64,000 nucleotides of DNA from Thermodesulfobacteriota bacterium (GCA_028278025.1 JANQFE010000049.1:1-64000), one strand, 5' to 3'; shown: positions 52,493 through 61,670, counted from the stretch's first letter. Notes: generated by a model not told the origin, from the letters alone. Made by a program: numbers and translations.

Positions 52493-53721
52493 TGATTAAC
52501 CGCCTTATAAAAAATGAAAAAGACTATGACGTGGCACTATTACGCATTGAACAACTCATGAATGCCGAATCCGGCACCGCAGAAATGGATGAGTTGGAAC
52601 TGCTGACAGCACTTGTGGAAATGTATGAAGAACGACATTTCCCGATAAACCCGCCTGATCCCGTTGACGCAATAAAATTTCGCATGGAACAGCTCGGGTT
52701 GGTTCAAAAGGACATGGTTCCTTATATCGGCACTAAAAGTAAGGTCTCTGAAGTTCTGAATGGTAAACGACCACTTACCTTGGCCATGATGAGGTCTCTG
52801 AATAAAAGCTTGGGTATTTCTGCCGAGGTTCTGCTGAAGGAGCCTGGCGCTGATTTTCCGGAACATATTCAAGACATGGAGTGGTCCAAATTTCCTCTAA
52901 TTGAAATGGCAAAACGCAACTGGATTCCCAGGTTGGACGACACAAAGGAAAAAGCCGAGGAATTGTTGCGTGATTTTATTGAACAAGCGGGCGGACTGGA
53001 AGCTGTCCCAAATGCATGTTTCCGTCAGGGAAAAAAAGGCAGATATAATCCTAAGATGGATTTATTTGCCCTCACCGCGTGGTGCATTCGTGTGCAGTCT
53101 CTTGCCCGAAAAAATCCTTTAAAAACAAAATACATTAAGGGCTCAATCAAATTGAGCACTTTGCAGGAAGTCGCACGGTTGAGTTATTTTGATAACGGCC
53201 CTTTGCTTGCAAAAGAATATCTTGAGAAACATGGAATTCATCTGATTGTGGTCCCTCACCTCCCAAAAACATACCTCGATGGCGCTGCTATCCTGTTGCC
53301 GGATTCGACTCCGGTCATAGGCCTAACGCTTCGCTATGATAGAATTGATAATTTCTGGTTTTGCCTTTTGCATGAGCTTGCTCATGTTTCAAAACACCTA
53401 TCGGAATCCGATCGACTTATTATAGATGACCTGGACCTCCGAGGGAAAAAGGTTGAACCAGAAGATATAATAGAACGAGAAGCAGACGAAATGACACGTA
53501 ATGGACTTATTCCAAAACAGGTTTGGGACAAACAACCTATTTCCGGAAAAGCATCGACAGAGGAAGTATACACCTTAGCGGAAAAATTAAAGATTCACCC
53601 TGCGATTATTGCAGGAAGAATCCGTTTTGAGCAGAACAACTATAAGTTGCTATCCAGGCATGTCGGCAATAAACAAATTCGGAAACACTTCGCCGATAGT
53701 TTTGCTGCAAAGGCCTCGTAA
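52492..53721 (+). CDS. HigA antitoxin fused to an ImmA/IrrE metallopeptidase
   Basis: 409 residues. Residues about 1-110: HigA-like, with helix-turn-helix FRMEQLGLVQKDMVPYIG, then SKVSEVLNGKRPLTLAMM. Residues about 220-345: an ImmA/IrrE (M78) peptidase with the zinc motif HELAH near 294 and the second Glu in EREADEMTRNGLI. The antitoxin binds HigB and the operator; the peptidase may cut the antitoxin or another repressor when cells are stressed. Most HigA proteins are about 100 residues, so the fusion is notable. Confidence 0.85.
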   Translation: MINRLIKNEKDYDVALLRIEQLMNAESGTAEMDELELLTALVEMYEERHFPINPPDPVDAIKFRMEQLGLVQKDMVPYIGTKSKVSEVLNGKRPLTLAMMRSLNKSLGISAEVLLKEPGADFPEHIQDMEWSKFPLIEMAKRNWIPRLDDTKEKAEELLRDFIEQAGGLEAVPNACFRQGKKGRYNPKMDLFALTAWCIRVQSLARKNPLKTKYIKGSIKLSTLQEVARLSYFDNGPLLAKEYLEKHGIHLIVVPHLPKTYLDGAAILLPDSTPVIGLTLRYDRIDNFWFCLLHELAHVSKHLSESDRLIIDDLDLRGKKVEPEDIIEREADEMTRNGLIPKQVWDKQPISGKASTEEVYTLAEKLKIHPAIIAGRIRFEQNNYKLLSRHVGNKQIRKHFADSFAAKAS

Positions 53722-53784
53722 AAAAGGATAATTCATTTTTTTTTATTATAGAATGACTGTGAATCAATATGTAAAGGTCCAACC

Positions 53785-53974
53785 ACGGCATAAATCATGG
53801 AATTGATTGTTAAATATAATTTCAGCACTATATTGAAAATTTAGATGTTTCAGCAATGAAACAATACGGAAAGCGTCCGTATATACCCATAAATTTCAAT
53901 ATTTTTTCAATAGGCGAGAGTCATTTCTCGTTTTAATCTATATGAAAGAAATAATTCTTTTTAAACAATAGTTG
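53785..53974. repeat. Dispersed repeat E, copy 3
   Basis: About 190 bp matching the second half of copy 2 at high identity (TAAATCATGGAATTGATTG, hairpin ATACGGA-AAGCG-TCCGTAT, AAACAATAGTTG). The GC-rich core is missing. In the same orientation as copy 2, it closes off the HigBA module and precedes the restriction-modification genes. The rest of the gap to 54141 holds no gene. Confidence 0.78.
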
Positions 53975-54141
53975 GCCTGGAAATAATATAAAACGCCATG
54001 ACAGCTGTAATAGTCCACCTGCTTTTTATGACCCACACTTCAAAGAAGGGAAATCGATCAAAACCGTTGCAATACAACATCATATAGTGTATTTTATCAG
54101 CTCAAGATACAATATATCGCTATTGGAGTAAATGTCGAGAT

Positions 54142-55380
54142 ATGGACGGAAACTGGATTAAAAGCATACTTTCAAAATCAAGACAGATCATAGTCGAAAA
54201 CGACTCGGAAAGGCAACTTATTCAGAGGCTAATTGATTATTCCTATGAATATGCCAACCAAACTGGAAATGGTGTCGGAAAGTATCTTGCCGCATCCTTT
54301 GACCTTGTTGTAGCAGCAGACTACTATTCTGCCATAACACATACGAAATGGCTATACTGTCCAGGGTCATTTTCAAAAACCGCTCCACGGCTCTATTACC
54401 ATTTCACAAATTGCTGCCCTTTTCATGTCCTTCAGAAGGAATTCGTTTTCAGCCCTGCAAAGAAGCCGCCTTCGGGTAAGATTGGGAGAGCGACCTCACG
54501 TCTTCTCCTTGATTTCTATCAACAACTGTTCGAAAAACGTGGCCGCAGTGAAAAAATACTTAAAGGCTGTGAACCGGTAGATACTGTCATCCTTGATGAG
54601 GCAAGAAAAATGATAATTTTTGCTGAAATCAAAGCATCACCGCTTCTAACGTTGCCATTAAGTATGCCATCAGAAAGAATGTACACGGAAAAAGGTGGCG
54701 AAAGGGTGCCATTATCTCACCAGATTACCAACAATACCAGTTTGTTTGAAAAAGACATAGAGATACTCGTACCTGTAAAAGATGACGAACACTGGAACAG
54801 TAAGTATTTCCCTCTTGGCAAGGTAACTGATGTGCAAGATTCTGAATGGGCGCAGAAAGGAATCCTCACCTTACTTCAGAATGATCAATTCCTACCAGAC
54901 TACTTTAAATTCTGGCTTGAAGCCCTTAGAGTCTATCCTCAGAAAGAGCAAATACCGATATTCTGGTTCACGAATGCTTGTGGTACACCACGCCCCGTTC
55001 CGCCTGACTGGGCCAAAAGGCGGGTGGGCACAGGCTATGAATCAATCTCGGACACCAAGACAAGTGTTGGTATGGATAGGACTGATGACATCAAAAAGGG
55101 CATCTTTCAGACTTTAAAGCTCGGTTCACTTGGTAAGCCCCTCCAATCAGAATGGATATTCCGAGTTGCCCTAATATCGAATATTCATGCTGCACGCCAT
55201 TTTGATGAATATCTTGGTTCGATGAAGGATATTGTCTGGACACTCGATACAAAAGGTAATGCAAAGAAGATATCAGATTTGCCCCCGGACCAAGCTATTT
55301 ATAACCTATGCGATGGAATTGTTGCTCTGACTACGACAATTTCTCGCGATGAATGGGTTTCCGAGCTGTTCACCTTCTAA
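54142..55380 (+). CDS. Putative type II restriction endonuclease
   Basis: 412 residues, no membrane segment. A PD-(D/E)xK nuclease core is visible at about 146-165: VDTVILDEARKMIIFAEIKAS, with Asp, then Glu-x-Lys on the next strand. It is followed directly, 11 bp later, by a DNA methyltransferase gene, the usual restriction-modification layout. The recognition site cannot be told. I do not recognise a named subfamily. The region is AT-rich relative to the core genes around it, suggesting acquisition. Confidence 0.68.
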   Translation: MDGNWIKSILSKSRQIIVENDSERQLIQRLIDYSYEYANQTGNGVGKYLAASFDLVVAADYYSAITHTKWLYCPGSFSKTAPRLYYHFTNCCPFHVLQKEFVFSPAKKPPSGKIGRATSRLLLDFYQQLFEKRGRSEKILKGCEPVDTVILDEARKMIIFAEIKASPLLTLPLSMPSERMYTEKGGERVPLSHQITNNTSLFEKDIEILVPVKDDEHWNSKYFPLGKVTDVQDSEWAQKGILTLLQNDQFLPDYFKFWLEALRVYPQKEQIPIFWFTNACGTPRPVPPDWAKRRVGTGYESISDTKTSVGMDRTDDIKKGIFQTLKLGSLGKPLQSEWIFRVALISNIHAARHFDEYLGSMKDIVWTLDTKGNAKKISDLPPDQAIYNLCDGIVALTTTISRDEWVSELFTF

Positions 55381-55391
55381 AGGCAAACAAA

Positions 55392-57134
55392 ATGATGCTT
55401 TATATGAAATTAAGGTCAAATATACGAATTAAGGACGATATAGATCTTGCTAAACGAGAACTTTCCACTATGTTTGACGAAGTTTCTTCCATCGCAAGTG
55501 GGAAATATTTTGAAAAGGCGGGAATACCAGCGGGAAACACACGCCACACTAGTCCGGTCGGCTTCACATGTAAAACTGCAAAGCAGCCCATTGATAACGT
55601 ACTTCGTTCAATAAATTTTGTACAGGAAGTCTGGATAAAGAAAGATGATCCGATTCTAGATAACTATAAATACAGAAGCCATGGTTATGCAAACGGCAAG
55701 CATGTAATGTTTGTACCCCTGATGGCTTCATCCGAGCTTCTCGAAAAGACATATAATGGCAGGTTATCTGAAGAAAACCACGAAAATCTTAACCGTTACC
55801 TTGCTGGCGAAAAAGTGGCGATGTCAAAACTTTATCACAGAGCAGTTAATCTGCAATCTTCATCTACGCAGCATGTACACGGCCTTCACAAATATAAGGC
55901 TAAATTTTTTCCCCGTTTTGTTCGTTCCCTTATTGTTACGCATATTGAAGATGTCCCTTCTAACCTCCATAATGAAAAAACCATCCTTGACCCATTTGTC
56001 GGTAGCGGCACGGCTTTAGTTGAAGCATCTATTCTTGGTTTCCGCTCTTACGGCCTTGATATTGACAAATTATCATGTGAGATATCAAAGGCAAAGCTGG
56101 CAATTCTGGGTTTTGAATATAAAGAAACACTTGAATATATCCGCGAGATAGAAACATCGCTTCAAAGGTTTTCACGACATGTTTCCAGTAAAGAAACCTA
56201 TTTATACCGGTTCCCTTCGATTATTGGCAAAAAGTTTCAGCGTTGGAATGCAACTGACGAACAGGCTCAGTACGAAAAGGAAATATCTTCAATCCTTGAT
56301 TTCCTTTCTACCATAAGAAATACCAAGCTAAAAACGCTGCTTAGTATTTGCATTAGCGATGCCCTCTGCAAAAAATTTAATATTCGCATGATGGGGACTG
56401 GCTCCGGACGTTTTGCTCTAGAAATCTCTAAAACAGAACTCACATCTCTTGTTAATACAAATTTTAGAAACTTAATGAAGATTCTATTTTCTACGGCAAG
56501 TTTGAAAAAAAGGTCTGGTATACAACCAGCACATAGCGAAGTCCATCATGGTAACGCGAAAAAGATGCCCTTTCCAGATAACCAAATGTCCCTTGTCGTT
56601 ACATCACCTCCCTATCTTCCTGCATCTTCAGGACGCGAGAACTATTTGGTCGGGAAAGCGATATCCATGACAGCACTGGATTTGGTCAAAGAAAAGGAAC
56701 TGGAAGCCATTGATCTGAATAGCGTTGGTTCAATTAGAGCGCTTAAAGGAAACGATGATGGAAGTTTGCCCAAAGCAGTCTACCATCTTATTAATTGGTT
56801 GGAGAATGACCCTTTAAGAAACATAAAGGCAAAACCTGTTCTTAATTATTATTTGGATCTAAAACAGTCGCTACGAGAAACCATAAGGGTATTGGCAAAT
56901 GGTGGCGCTGCAATTTATATAATCGGGAAGACAAGTGCTTTTTACAATGCAAAGACTCGTGATATTTTATACCAGGTCAAGTGTGATGATATTTTTTCGG
57001 AGTTAGCTGAAGATATAGGGTTTGAAATTGTTGAAAAGACCGATATAGAACTTGACAAGAAAAATAAAAATGCACGGCCTCGTTCACTCGATTCCTACTT
57101 CGAATCAGCTTTCGTTATAAGAAAATCAATATAG
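55392..57134 (+). CDS. DNA methyltransferase of the restriction-modification pair
   Basis: 580 residues from the ATG at 55392 (an in-frame start inside the endonuclease gene is less likely). Motif I region ILDPFVGSGTALVEASILGF near 197 binds S-adenosylmethionine; the catalytic motif IV TSPPYLPAS lies near 403. The SPPY form is typical of N4-cytosine or some N6-adenine enzymes. About 200 residues separate the two motifs, probably holding the target-recognition domain. It protects host DNA from the partner nuclease. Confidence 0.82.
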   Translation: MMLYMKLRSNIRIKDDIDLAKRELSTMFDEVSSIASGKYFEKAGIPAGNTRHTSPVGFTCKTAKQPIDNVLRSINFVQEVWIKKDDPILDNYKYRSHGYANGKHVMFVPLMASSELLEKTYNGRLSEENHENLNRYLAGEKVAMSKLYHRAVNLQSSSTQHVHGLHKYKAKFFPRFVRSLIVTHIEDVPSNLHNEKTILDPFVGSGTALVEASILGFRSYGLDIDKLSCEISKAKLAILGFEYKETLEYIREIETSLQRFSRHVSSKETYLYRFPSIIGKKFQRWNATDEQAQYEKEISSILDFLSTIRNTKLKTLLSICISDALCKKFNIRMMGTGSGRFALEISKTELTSLVNTNFRNLMKILFSTASLKKRSGIQPAHSEVHHGNAKKMPFPDNQMSLVVTSPPYLPASSGRENYLVGKAISMTALDLVKEKELEAIDLNSVGSIRALKGNDDGSLPKAVYHLINWLENDPLRNIKAKPVLNYYLDLKQSLRETIRVLANGGAAIYIIGKTSAFYNAKTRDILYQVKCDDIFSELAEDIGFEIVEKTDIELDKKNKNARPRSLDSYFESAFVIRKSI

Positions 57135-57293
57135 ACGTTCGGTGGACGTCATAACTTCACACCGTTTGTGTATTAAATACATGGCAACCAAGCACTTCAG
57201 CGGACGCAAAAAAGCCGCGCCGCTAAGCTTTTCGTCATCCGGAGAATATAGAGAATCTATCCTCAGGGGACATTAAAATGTGACCCCTTAGAT

Positions 57294-57524
57294 GTGAGGA
57301 CTATTCAAATGACATTGGATGATGAGCTCGTTGATGCGGTCGATAAACTTGTAAAAAAGCTAAAAACAAATCGCTCTGCATTTGCGCGAAAAGCGTTGCG
57401 AGAGGCTGTTAAACAAGCAAATATTAATTCCCTCGAAAAAAAACATAAAAAAGGGTATGAGCGTTACCCGGCCAGCAAACGTGAGTTCAGTGTCTGGGAA
57501 TCAGAGCAAGAGTGGGGTGATTAA
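57294..57524 (+). CDS. MazE-like antitoxin
   Basis: 76 residues, ribbon-helix-helix type: MRTIQMTLDDELVDAVDKLVKKLKTNRSAFARKALREAVKQ (part), then an acidic tail (SVWESEQEWGD) that would block a MazF toxin. The frame ends in TAATG, coupling it to the next start. The start is ATG, preceded by a weak AGATGTG. The toxin is truncated. Confidence 0.72.
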   Translation: MRTIQMTLDDELVDAVDKLVKKLKTNRSAFARKALREAVKQANINSLEKKHKKGYERYPASKREFSVWESEQEWGD

Positions 57525-57625
57525 TGAAGCGGGGAGAAGTGAGATGGTATAAATTTAAGAGCCCTGACGAAAAACGTCCGGTAGTTATATTAACGAGAAA
57601 TTCAATTGTAAAAGCTACGACTTAA
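57524..57625 (+). pseudogene. Truncated MazF toxin
   Basis: 33 codons: MKRGEVRWYKFKSPDEKRPV, then VILTRNSIVKA, the first strands of MazF including the KRPVVILTR motif, then a premature stop. Full MazF is about 110 residues, so catalytic Arg/Thr and the dimer interface are incomplete. The antitoxin gene before it is intact. This parallels the RelE remnant at 1613. Confidence 0.75.
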
Positions 57626-57662
57626 TCTGACAGTTCGTGGTTGTCAAAAGAGATAGTCACGG

Positions 57663-58097
57663 CTATCTTTCCTGCAGCCTGCTGCGAAGTTCTTTGACCT
57701 CTGTGCGCAGGTCAAAAAGCTCTATGCATTGTTTAATAGTGGCTTTAACATCCTCTGCTTCCCAGGGCTTTGTCAAATATCTGTCTATCCCGCCCTTGTT
57801 AACCTGTTCAAGAACAAATTTTACATCCTCATGACCGGAAAAAACAACGCAGACCATATCAGGAGACTGCTCCTTAACTTTACCCAGCAACTCAAAGCCG
57901 TTCATTTTAGGCATTTTAATATCTGCAACAATCACTTTACAGGTTATGTCTTGCAATACTTCCAGGGCCTCCTCACCACTGTTAGCCAGAACAATTGAAT
58001 AGCCCTCATCACTGAGATCTCTTTCCAGGGCTGACAGAACCTTACTGTCATCATCAACAATAATTACAGTAGAATTTTTTATCATTTTCCTCTCCAT
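57663..58097 (-). CDS. Single-domain response regulator
   Basis: 144 residues: a receiver domain (about 5-122) with the acidic pair DDDS, phospho-Asp in VIVADIKMPKMNGFELL near 57, Ser in VFSGHED and Lys in LTKPWEAEDV, then a coiled-coil tail (LFDLRTEVKELRSRLQ). No output domain. It could take phosphate from a hybrid kinase such as the one at 11.6 kb, but nothing in the sequence shows the partner. Starts at ATG 58097 or the ATG four codons later, which is closer to CRITICAL-type starts of the family. Confidence 0.85.
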   Translation of the reverse strand: MERKMIKNSTVIIVDDDSKVLSALERDLSDEGYSIVLANSGEEALEVLQDITCKVIVADIKMPKMNGFELLGKVKEQSPDMVCVVFSGHEDVKFVLEQVNKGGIDRYLTKPWEAEDVKATIKQCIELFDLRTEVKELRSRLQER

Positions 58098-58230
58098 GTC
58101 AAAAACATGATATATTATTTTTTACCCTTGCAGCCTTTTTGTGTAAAAGCTCATCAATAGAGGGACATTCATTCTCAGCTATAGCCCCCTTTTTGAAGAT
58201 ACTCATTCATATCCGACAGTCCGACTTCCC

Positions 58231-59286
58231 TTAGTCTTTTAACCGTGCTTCACCTGCAGCCGATGCCTGCTGCATTGCATTCAGCAGACGGGCTTTCGCC
58301 TCATCGAGCGTGCCGGAAAATCTGCCGCCCCCGGCATTACGATGCCCGCCTGCATGGAATCCGACCTCGCGGGCAATATCACCAATACTGAGATGGTCTC
58401 CGTATGAACGTGTTCTCCAACTCAAGCGAATGCTTCCATCAAGGTTGTCGATCAGAATAATACCATAGTTATAACCCTTTATCTGCCGCTCGACGAGCTC
58501 CTTGTAGAGCCTGTCAAAGTCTTTCCAGTCGGCACTGATTATTTTCTGCAACTCATTTTGTGCCCCTACATCAAGTACCAGCAGGGATAATCGCAGCTCG
58601 GGTATAAATTCCGTGTGATCGATAGCCCAGACCAAAAATGTGAACTCCTGCATCTCAAAATTGGTATCAACAGCCTTCTCATGATGTGCCCCTGCAGCTA
58701 TTAAGTCGGCGGCAAAATTATATTCTCCCGGATGCATTTCATTTTTAAAATTTCTTGAATCATACAGCAATGCCCGGTAGAGACAGTCGGCAACATCAGG
58801 CGGCGTTTGCACACCGGACGGTTTAATAAAGTAATCATACAGCAGTTGAGCGGTTGAAGATGTCTTAATATTAAAACACCGTTCAGGAATTGTTGTTTGT
58901 ATATCGCCGGGGAAATGGTGATCAAGGTTAATCACTTTGTTAAGATCTATCCGGGCACTAATTTCTTTCCAGTCCTTTCCTAAAAACTGAGTCCAGTCAC
59001 ACCCGTCAACCAGTACAATTATGTCATACCTGCCAAAATCAAAAGAATCAGCAGTCCCAATACTGACGTTATGAATGTTCGGAAAGTTTTTCATTCCCGG
59101 GGGGATACGAAAAAAACTGATAACCTCAACGTGTTTATATTGCTGTTCCAGCAGCCATGTAAGTGCCAGGGCAGTACCCACACAATCTGGGTCAATAGGA
59201 TCAGAAACTACAATTAACAGATTACCGGCCTGGTGCATCAGGTTCTGGACCTGGGCAAGAATGTGTTTTGAATCTTCTTTTGTCAT
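58231..59286 (-). CDS. DHH-family phosphoesterase (NrnA/RecJ-like)
   Basis: 351 residues. N-terminal DHH domain (about 18-190) with motif I region VSDPIDPDCVGTALAL, motif II IIVLVDGCDW, motif III INLDHHFPG and motif IV LLYDSRNFKNE. C-terminal DHHA1 domain ends GFHAGGHRNAGGGRFSGT, which binds nucleotide. NrnA-type enzymes degrade nanoRNA or cyclic dinucleotide products with Mn. Motif I lacks the usual His (H-x-x-P-D-x-D), which might change metal binding. Confidence 0.82.
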   Translation of the reverse strand: MTKEDSKHILAQVQNLMHQAGNLLIVVSDPIDPDCVGTALALTWLLEQQYKHVEVISFFRIPPGMKNFPNIHNVSIGTADSFDFGRYDIIVLVDGCDWTQFLGKDWKEISARIDLNKVINLDHHFPGDIQTTIPERCFNIKTSSTAQLLYDYFIKPSGVQTPPDVADCLYRALLYDSRNFKNEMHPGEYNFAADLIAAGAHHEKAVDTNFEMQEFTFLVWAIDHTEFIPELRLSLLVLDVGAQNELQKIISADWKDFDRLYKELVERQIKGYNYGIILIDNLDGSIRLSWRTRSYGDHLSIGDIAREVGFHAGGHRNAGGGRFSGTLDEAKARLLNAMQQASAAGEARLKD

Positions 59287-59336
59287 CGCACTGCATATGA
59301 AGTTGTTTTTGGTCTAAGATTTTTACCCTTATCAAT

Positions 59337-60269
59337 TTACAGGTTGGACATAAACTGTATCCCTGCCTTGTAAACTGTGTCAAGGATCTCGGGATGGTTT
59401 TTAACAACGCCCCTACCATGTTTTTTCCCGCGTGTTCCGGTTACGGTAAGCACATCAGTGGTCTCCACGCGATGCAGACGCAGCAATATAATCATTTGTT
59501 CTACAACATTGTCATATGCGGTAGGGTTAGGCCACATCCATGAGCATACTACAACGGCTTTTTTCTTTTCCGGCATCTTTCGTGAAAGATACGGGTTTGC
59601 CAGGCAGTCCCAGCGGTCCATAAAATTAGCTATAATACCGTTTTCTCTGGCTGTATAAATAGGAAAACCCACTATCAAGCCGTCCATCGCGTAGAGCTTA
59701 TCATATATCACCGAAGTCATATCATCGTTTAATGCACAGAGTGTCTTTACATCACCCTTACGGCAGGCCCTGCAGCCTGTGCACGGTTTTATAGCATGGT
59801 CACTTAAATACATTCTTTCAACCAGGGCACCATTGTCCCGGCCGACTCGCAGCAGCTCATCTATAACAACATCGGTATTACCTCCTTTGCGTGCACTTGA
59901 ACACACTGCCAGAATTTTTTTACCTGGTTCAATATCAGAAAGTATTTCAGGCTGATTGGACCATCTTGTGATATGTACCGGTTCCGTCCCCGGCTCTATA
60001 TCTTCCTGTTTCCGTGAAGAAATCATATCCTGCTTAAGTCCCTCCGGATCTTTAATTCGTAATATCAGCGGTTCATATCCGCCCGGGAAAATTTCATAGA
60101 CCGACCTCCAGAATATTTCTTCTGTGACTGTCTTAGACTCTTCATACGCTGCAATTTTTTCTGAGTTATATATAATCCGGTCTTTCCAGCGATCTTTGAT
60201 AACCGGTGGAAAAATCTCACACAAAGCATCAACCTTTTCAAAAATCCCATCCTGCCATACATACTTCAT
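59337..60269 (-). CDS. FMN-dependent NADPH reductase with N-terminal PCP_red-like domain
   Basis: 310 residues from the ATG at 60269 (AGAGGTG upstream). The N-terminal about 85 residues (KVDALCEIFPPVIKDRWKDRIIYNSEKIAAYEE) resemble the proto-chlorophyllide-reductase 57-kDa-type small domain seen in such flavoproteins. The C-terminal flavodoxin-like domain (about 115-300): ILAVCSSARKGGNTDVVIDEL binds FMN phosphate, CTGCRACRKGD is the iron-sulfur-flavoprotein Cys motif, and VGFPIYTARENG follows. Probably a redox protein of anaerobic metabolism. Confidence 0.75.
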   Translation of the reverse strand: MKYVWQDGIFEKVDALCEIFPPVIKDRWKDRIIYNSEKIAAYEESKTVTEEIFWRSVYEIFPGGYEPLILRIKDPEGLKQDMISSRKQEDIEPGTEPVHITRWSNQPEILSDIEPGKKILAVCSSARKGGNTDVVIDELLRVGRDNGALVERMYLSDHAIKPCTGCRACRKGDVKTLCALNDDMTSVIYDKLYAMDGLIVGFPIYTARENGIIANFMDRWDCLANPYLSRKMPEKKKAVVVCSWMWPNPTAYDNVVEQMIILLRLHRVETTDVLTVTGTRGKKHGRGVVKNHPEILDTVYKAGIQFMSNL

Positions 60270-60421
60270 TGTACACCTCTTATGGAATTTACATTCATCT
60301 GATACGCCCTTTATCTTGCAGCAATTAAGAAAAAAATATAAGATAGCGTTGAAGTTTTTTAGCAAAATTTCGATAACTATGTAAAACTTAATTAGGCCTA
60401 TTATATAAAACGGATTTGATT

Positions 60422-60907
60422 ATGAAGCAACCTAATTCTAAACATACAATCAGACTGCTGCATTTCTACAGCGTTATTATGGTAATGCTCCTGTCTTTCT
60501 CCTGTTCGGGGTGCACTTACTTCAAAACCAGGACTGATATTAGTGAAGTGCCGCTTGATACTGCCGAGATGTATTCTCAGGAACTTGCCCTGCACTACGT
60601 CGTTGAAAAAATCAATGCCACACAATACGGCATTCTCATGGTAAACAACGTCAGCAAAGGCACTAAGATTATTGACTACCACGAACTATATCTAAAACTT
60701 AAAAAACAGACCACACGTGTTCGCAGCACACACTATGTTGCACATATAATAGAACTTACTAATTACTGCAACACCTCAGAAAGCACTAGTGCCCCCCTGA
60801 ATCTGTTTGAAAAAACATACACGGTGTCTCCAAAAGATGCAGAGCAATTAAGCACATCCCTTTTGTCGCTCGGTGTTAAACCATGCGCCCTTGAGGACAG
60901 CATGTAA
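60422..60907 (+). CDS. Putative small lipoprotein
   Basis: 161 residues from the ATG at 60422. Signal segment with LSFSCSGC, a lipobox-like end (Cys after SG), then about 125 residues of mature protein with no recognised family (DISEVPLDTAEMYSQELALH, NATQYGILMVNNVSKGTKIIDYHELYLKLKKQ). Probably outer-membrane attached. It is divergent from the flavoprotein gene. Confidence 0.5.
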   Translation: MKQPNSKHTIRLLHFYSVIMVMLLSFSCSGCTYFKTRTDISEVPLDTAEMYSQELALHYVVEKINATQYGILMVNNVSKGTKIIDYHELYLKLKKQTTRVRSTHYVAHIIELTNYCNTSESTSAPLNLFEKTYTVSPKDAEQLSTSLLSLGVKPCALEDSM

Positions 60908-61212
60908 GGCTGTCCTCAACCACCACACTTATAAGTTTTAATTTTTTTACACTTCTTCAATATGTTTCCTGCTCAAATATAATCTTTTACATATTTGACG
61001 TTTAGTAACCGCAGGTTACTATAAAAAAGCCTGCCGACGTGCTCAGGGTGGTAAAGTCAAGTGCGGATTTAATATAAAACGTATTTGCTAATAATTCACT
61101 CATTACTCGGCACTCATTACTTTTTTCGTCATTACCCCTTGACCTCGGCAAACTCATGTTTATATTTTGAGTGAGGCAAACAAAAAACAAAAACCGAAAG
61201 GAGGTGTTTAGC
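60908..61212 (+). promoter_or_regulatory. Hsp20 upstream region with probable promoter
   Basis: 305 bp without a gene. TTGACC at 61139-61144, 16 bp, then TATATT at 61161-61166, about 45 bp before the hsp20 start, fits a sigma70-type promoter. A sigma32-type CTTGAA/CCCCAT pair is not convincing. AGTAACC-GCA-GGTTACT (61004-61020) followed by ATAAAAAA is a hairpin of unknown role. Confidence 0.45.
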
Positions 61213-61653
61213 ATGGCAATCACACTATGGAGATATAGAAGACCTTTTGAGGGACTTACAAGTTTTTTTAGTGATTTTGATTCCTGGTTTGACAAAGATT
61301 TTTTTGAAGGAACTACGGTAAAAAGCTGGGAGCCTGAAGTTGATATCGAGGAAAAAGACGGCAATTATCTTATTAAAGCTGATCTGCCCGGCATGAAGAA
61401 AGGTGATATTCATATTGAACTGCATAATGGCTACCTCACCATGAAAGGAGAGCGGAAATCTGAACACGAAGACAAGAAAGGGGATTATCACAGATATGAG
61501 CGAACCTACGGCAGCTTCCAAAGAAGCTTCAAAGTCCCCGAAGGAGTCCAAGAAAAAGACATTAAAGCAAAATACCATGACGGAGTACTGGAGTTGAGCA
61601 TTCCCGCTCCGAAAGCAGCGAAGCCCAAGGCCATAGAGATAAAGGTTGGTTAA
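61213..61653 (+). CDS. Small heat-shock protein Hsp20
   Basis: 146 residues from the ATG at 61213 with a perfect AAAGGAGGTG ribosome site (the longer frame has no such site). Alpha-crystallin domain (about 40-132): EPEVDIEEKDGNYLIKADLPGMKKGDIHIELHNGYLTMKGERK, then GSFQRSFKVPEGV and YHDGVLELSIP with the A-x-x-x-GVL motif. The N-terminal WRYRRPFEGLTSFFSDFDSWF is typical. ATP-independent chaperone holding unfolded proteins. A strong terminator follows. Confidence 0.93.
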   Translation: MAITLWRYRRPFEGLTSFFSDFDSWFDKDFFEGTTVKSWEPEVDIEEKDGNYLIKADLPGMKKGDIHIELHNGYLTMKGERKSEHEDKKGDYHRYERTYGSFQRSFKVPEGVQEKDIKAKYHDGVLELSIPAPKAAKPKAIEIKVG

Positions 61654-61670
61654 CGTATCATGACCTGTGA

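Noticed and set aside
57135..57290. attC-like sequence after the methyltransferase gene (AGCGGACGC and GCGCCGCT arms)
   Set aside because: The inner arms resemble an attC hairpin but the outer RYYYAAC and GTTRRRY boxes are missing, and it lies 56 kb from the integrase.
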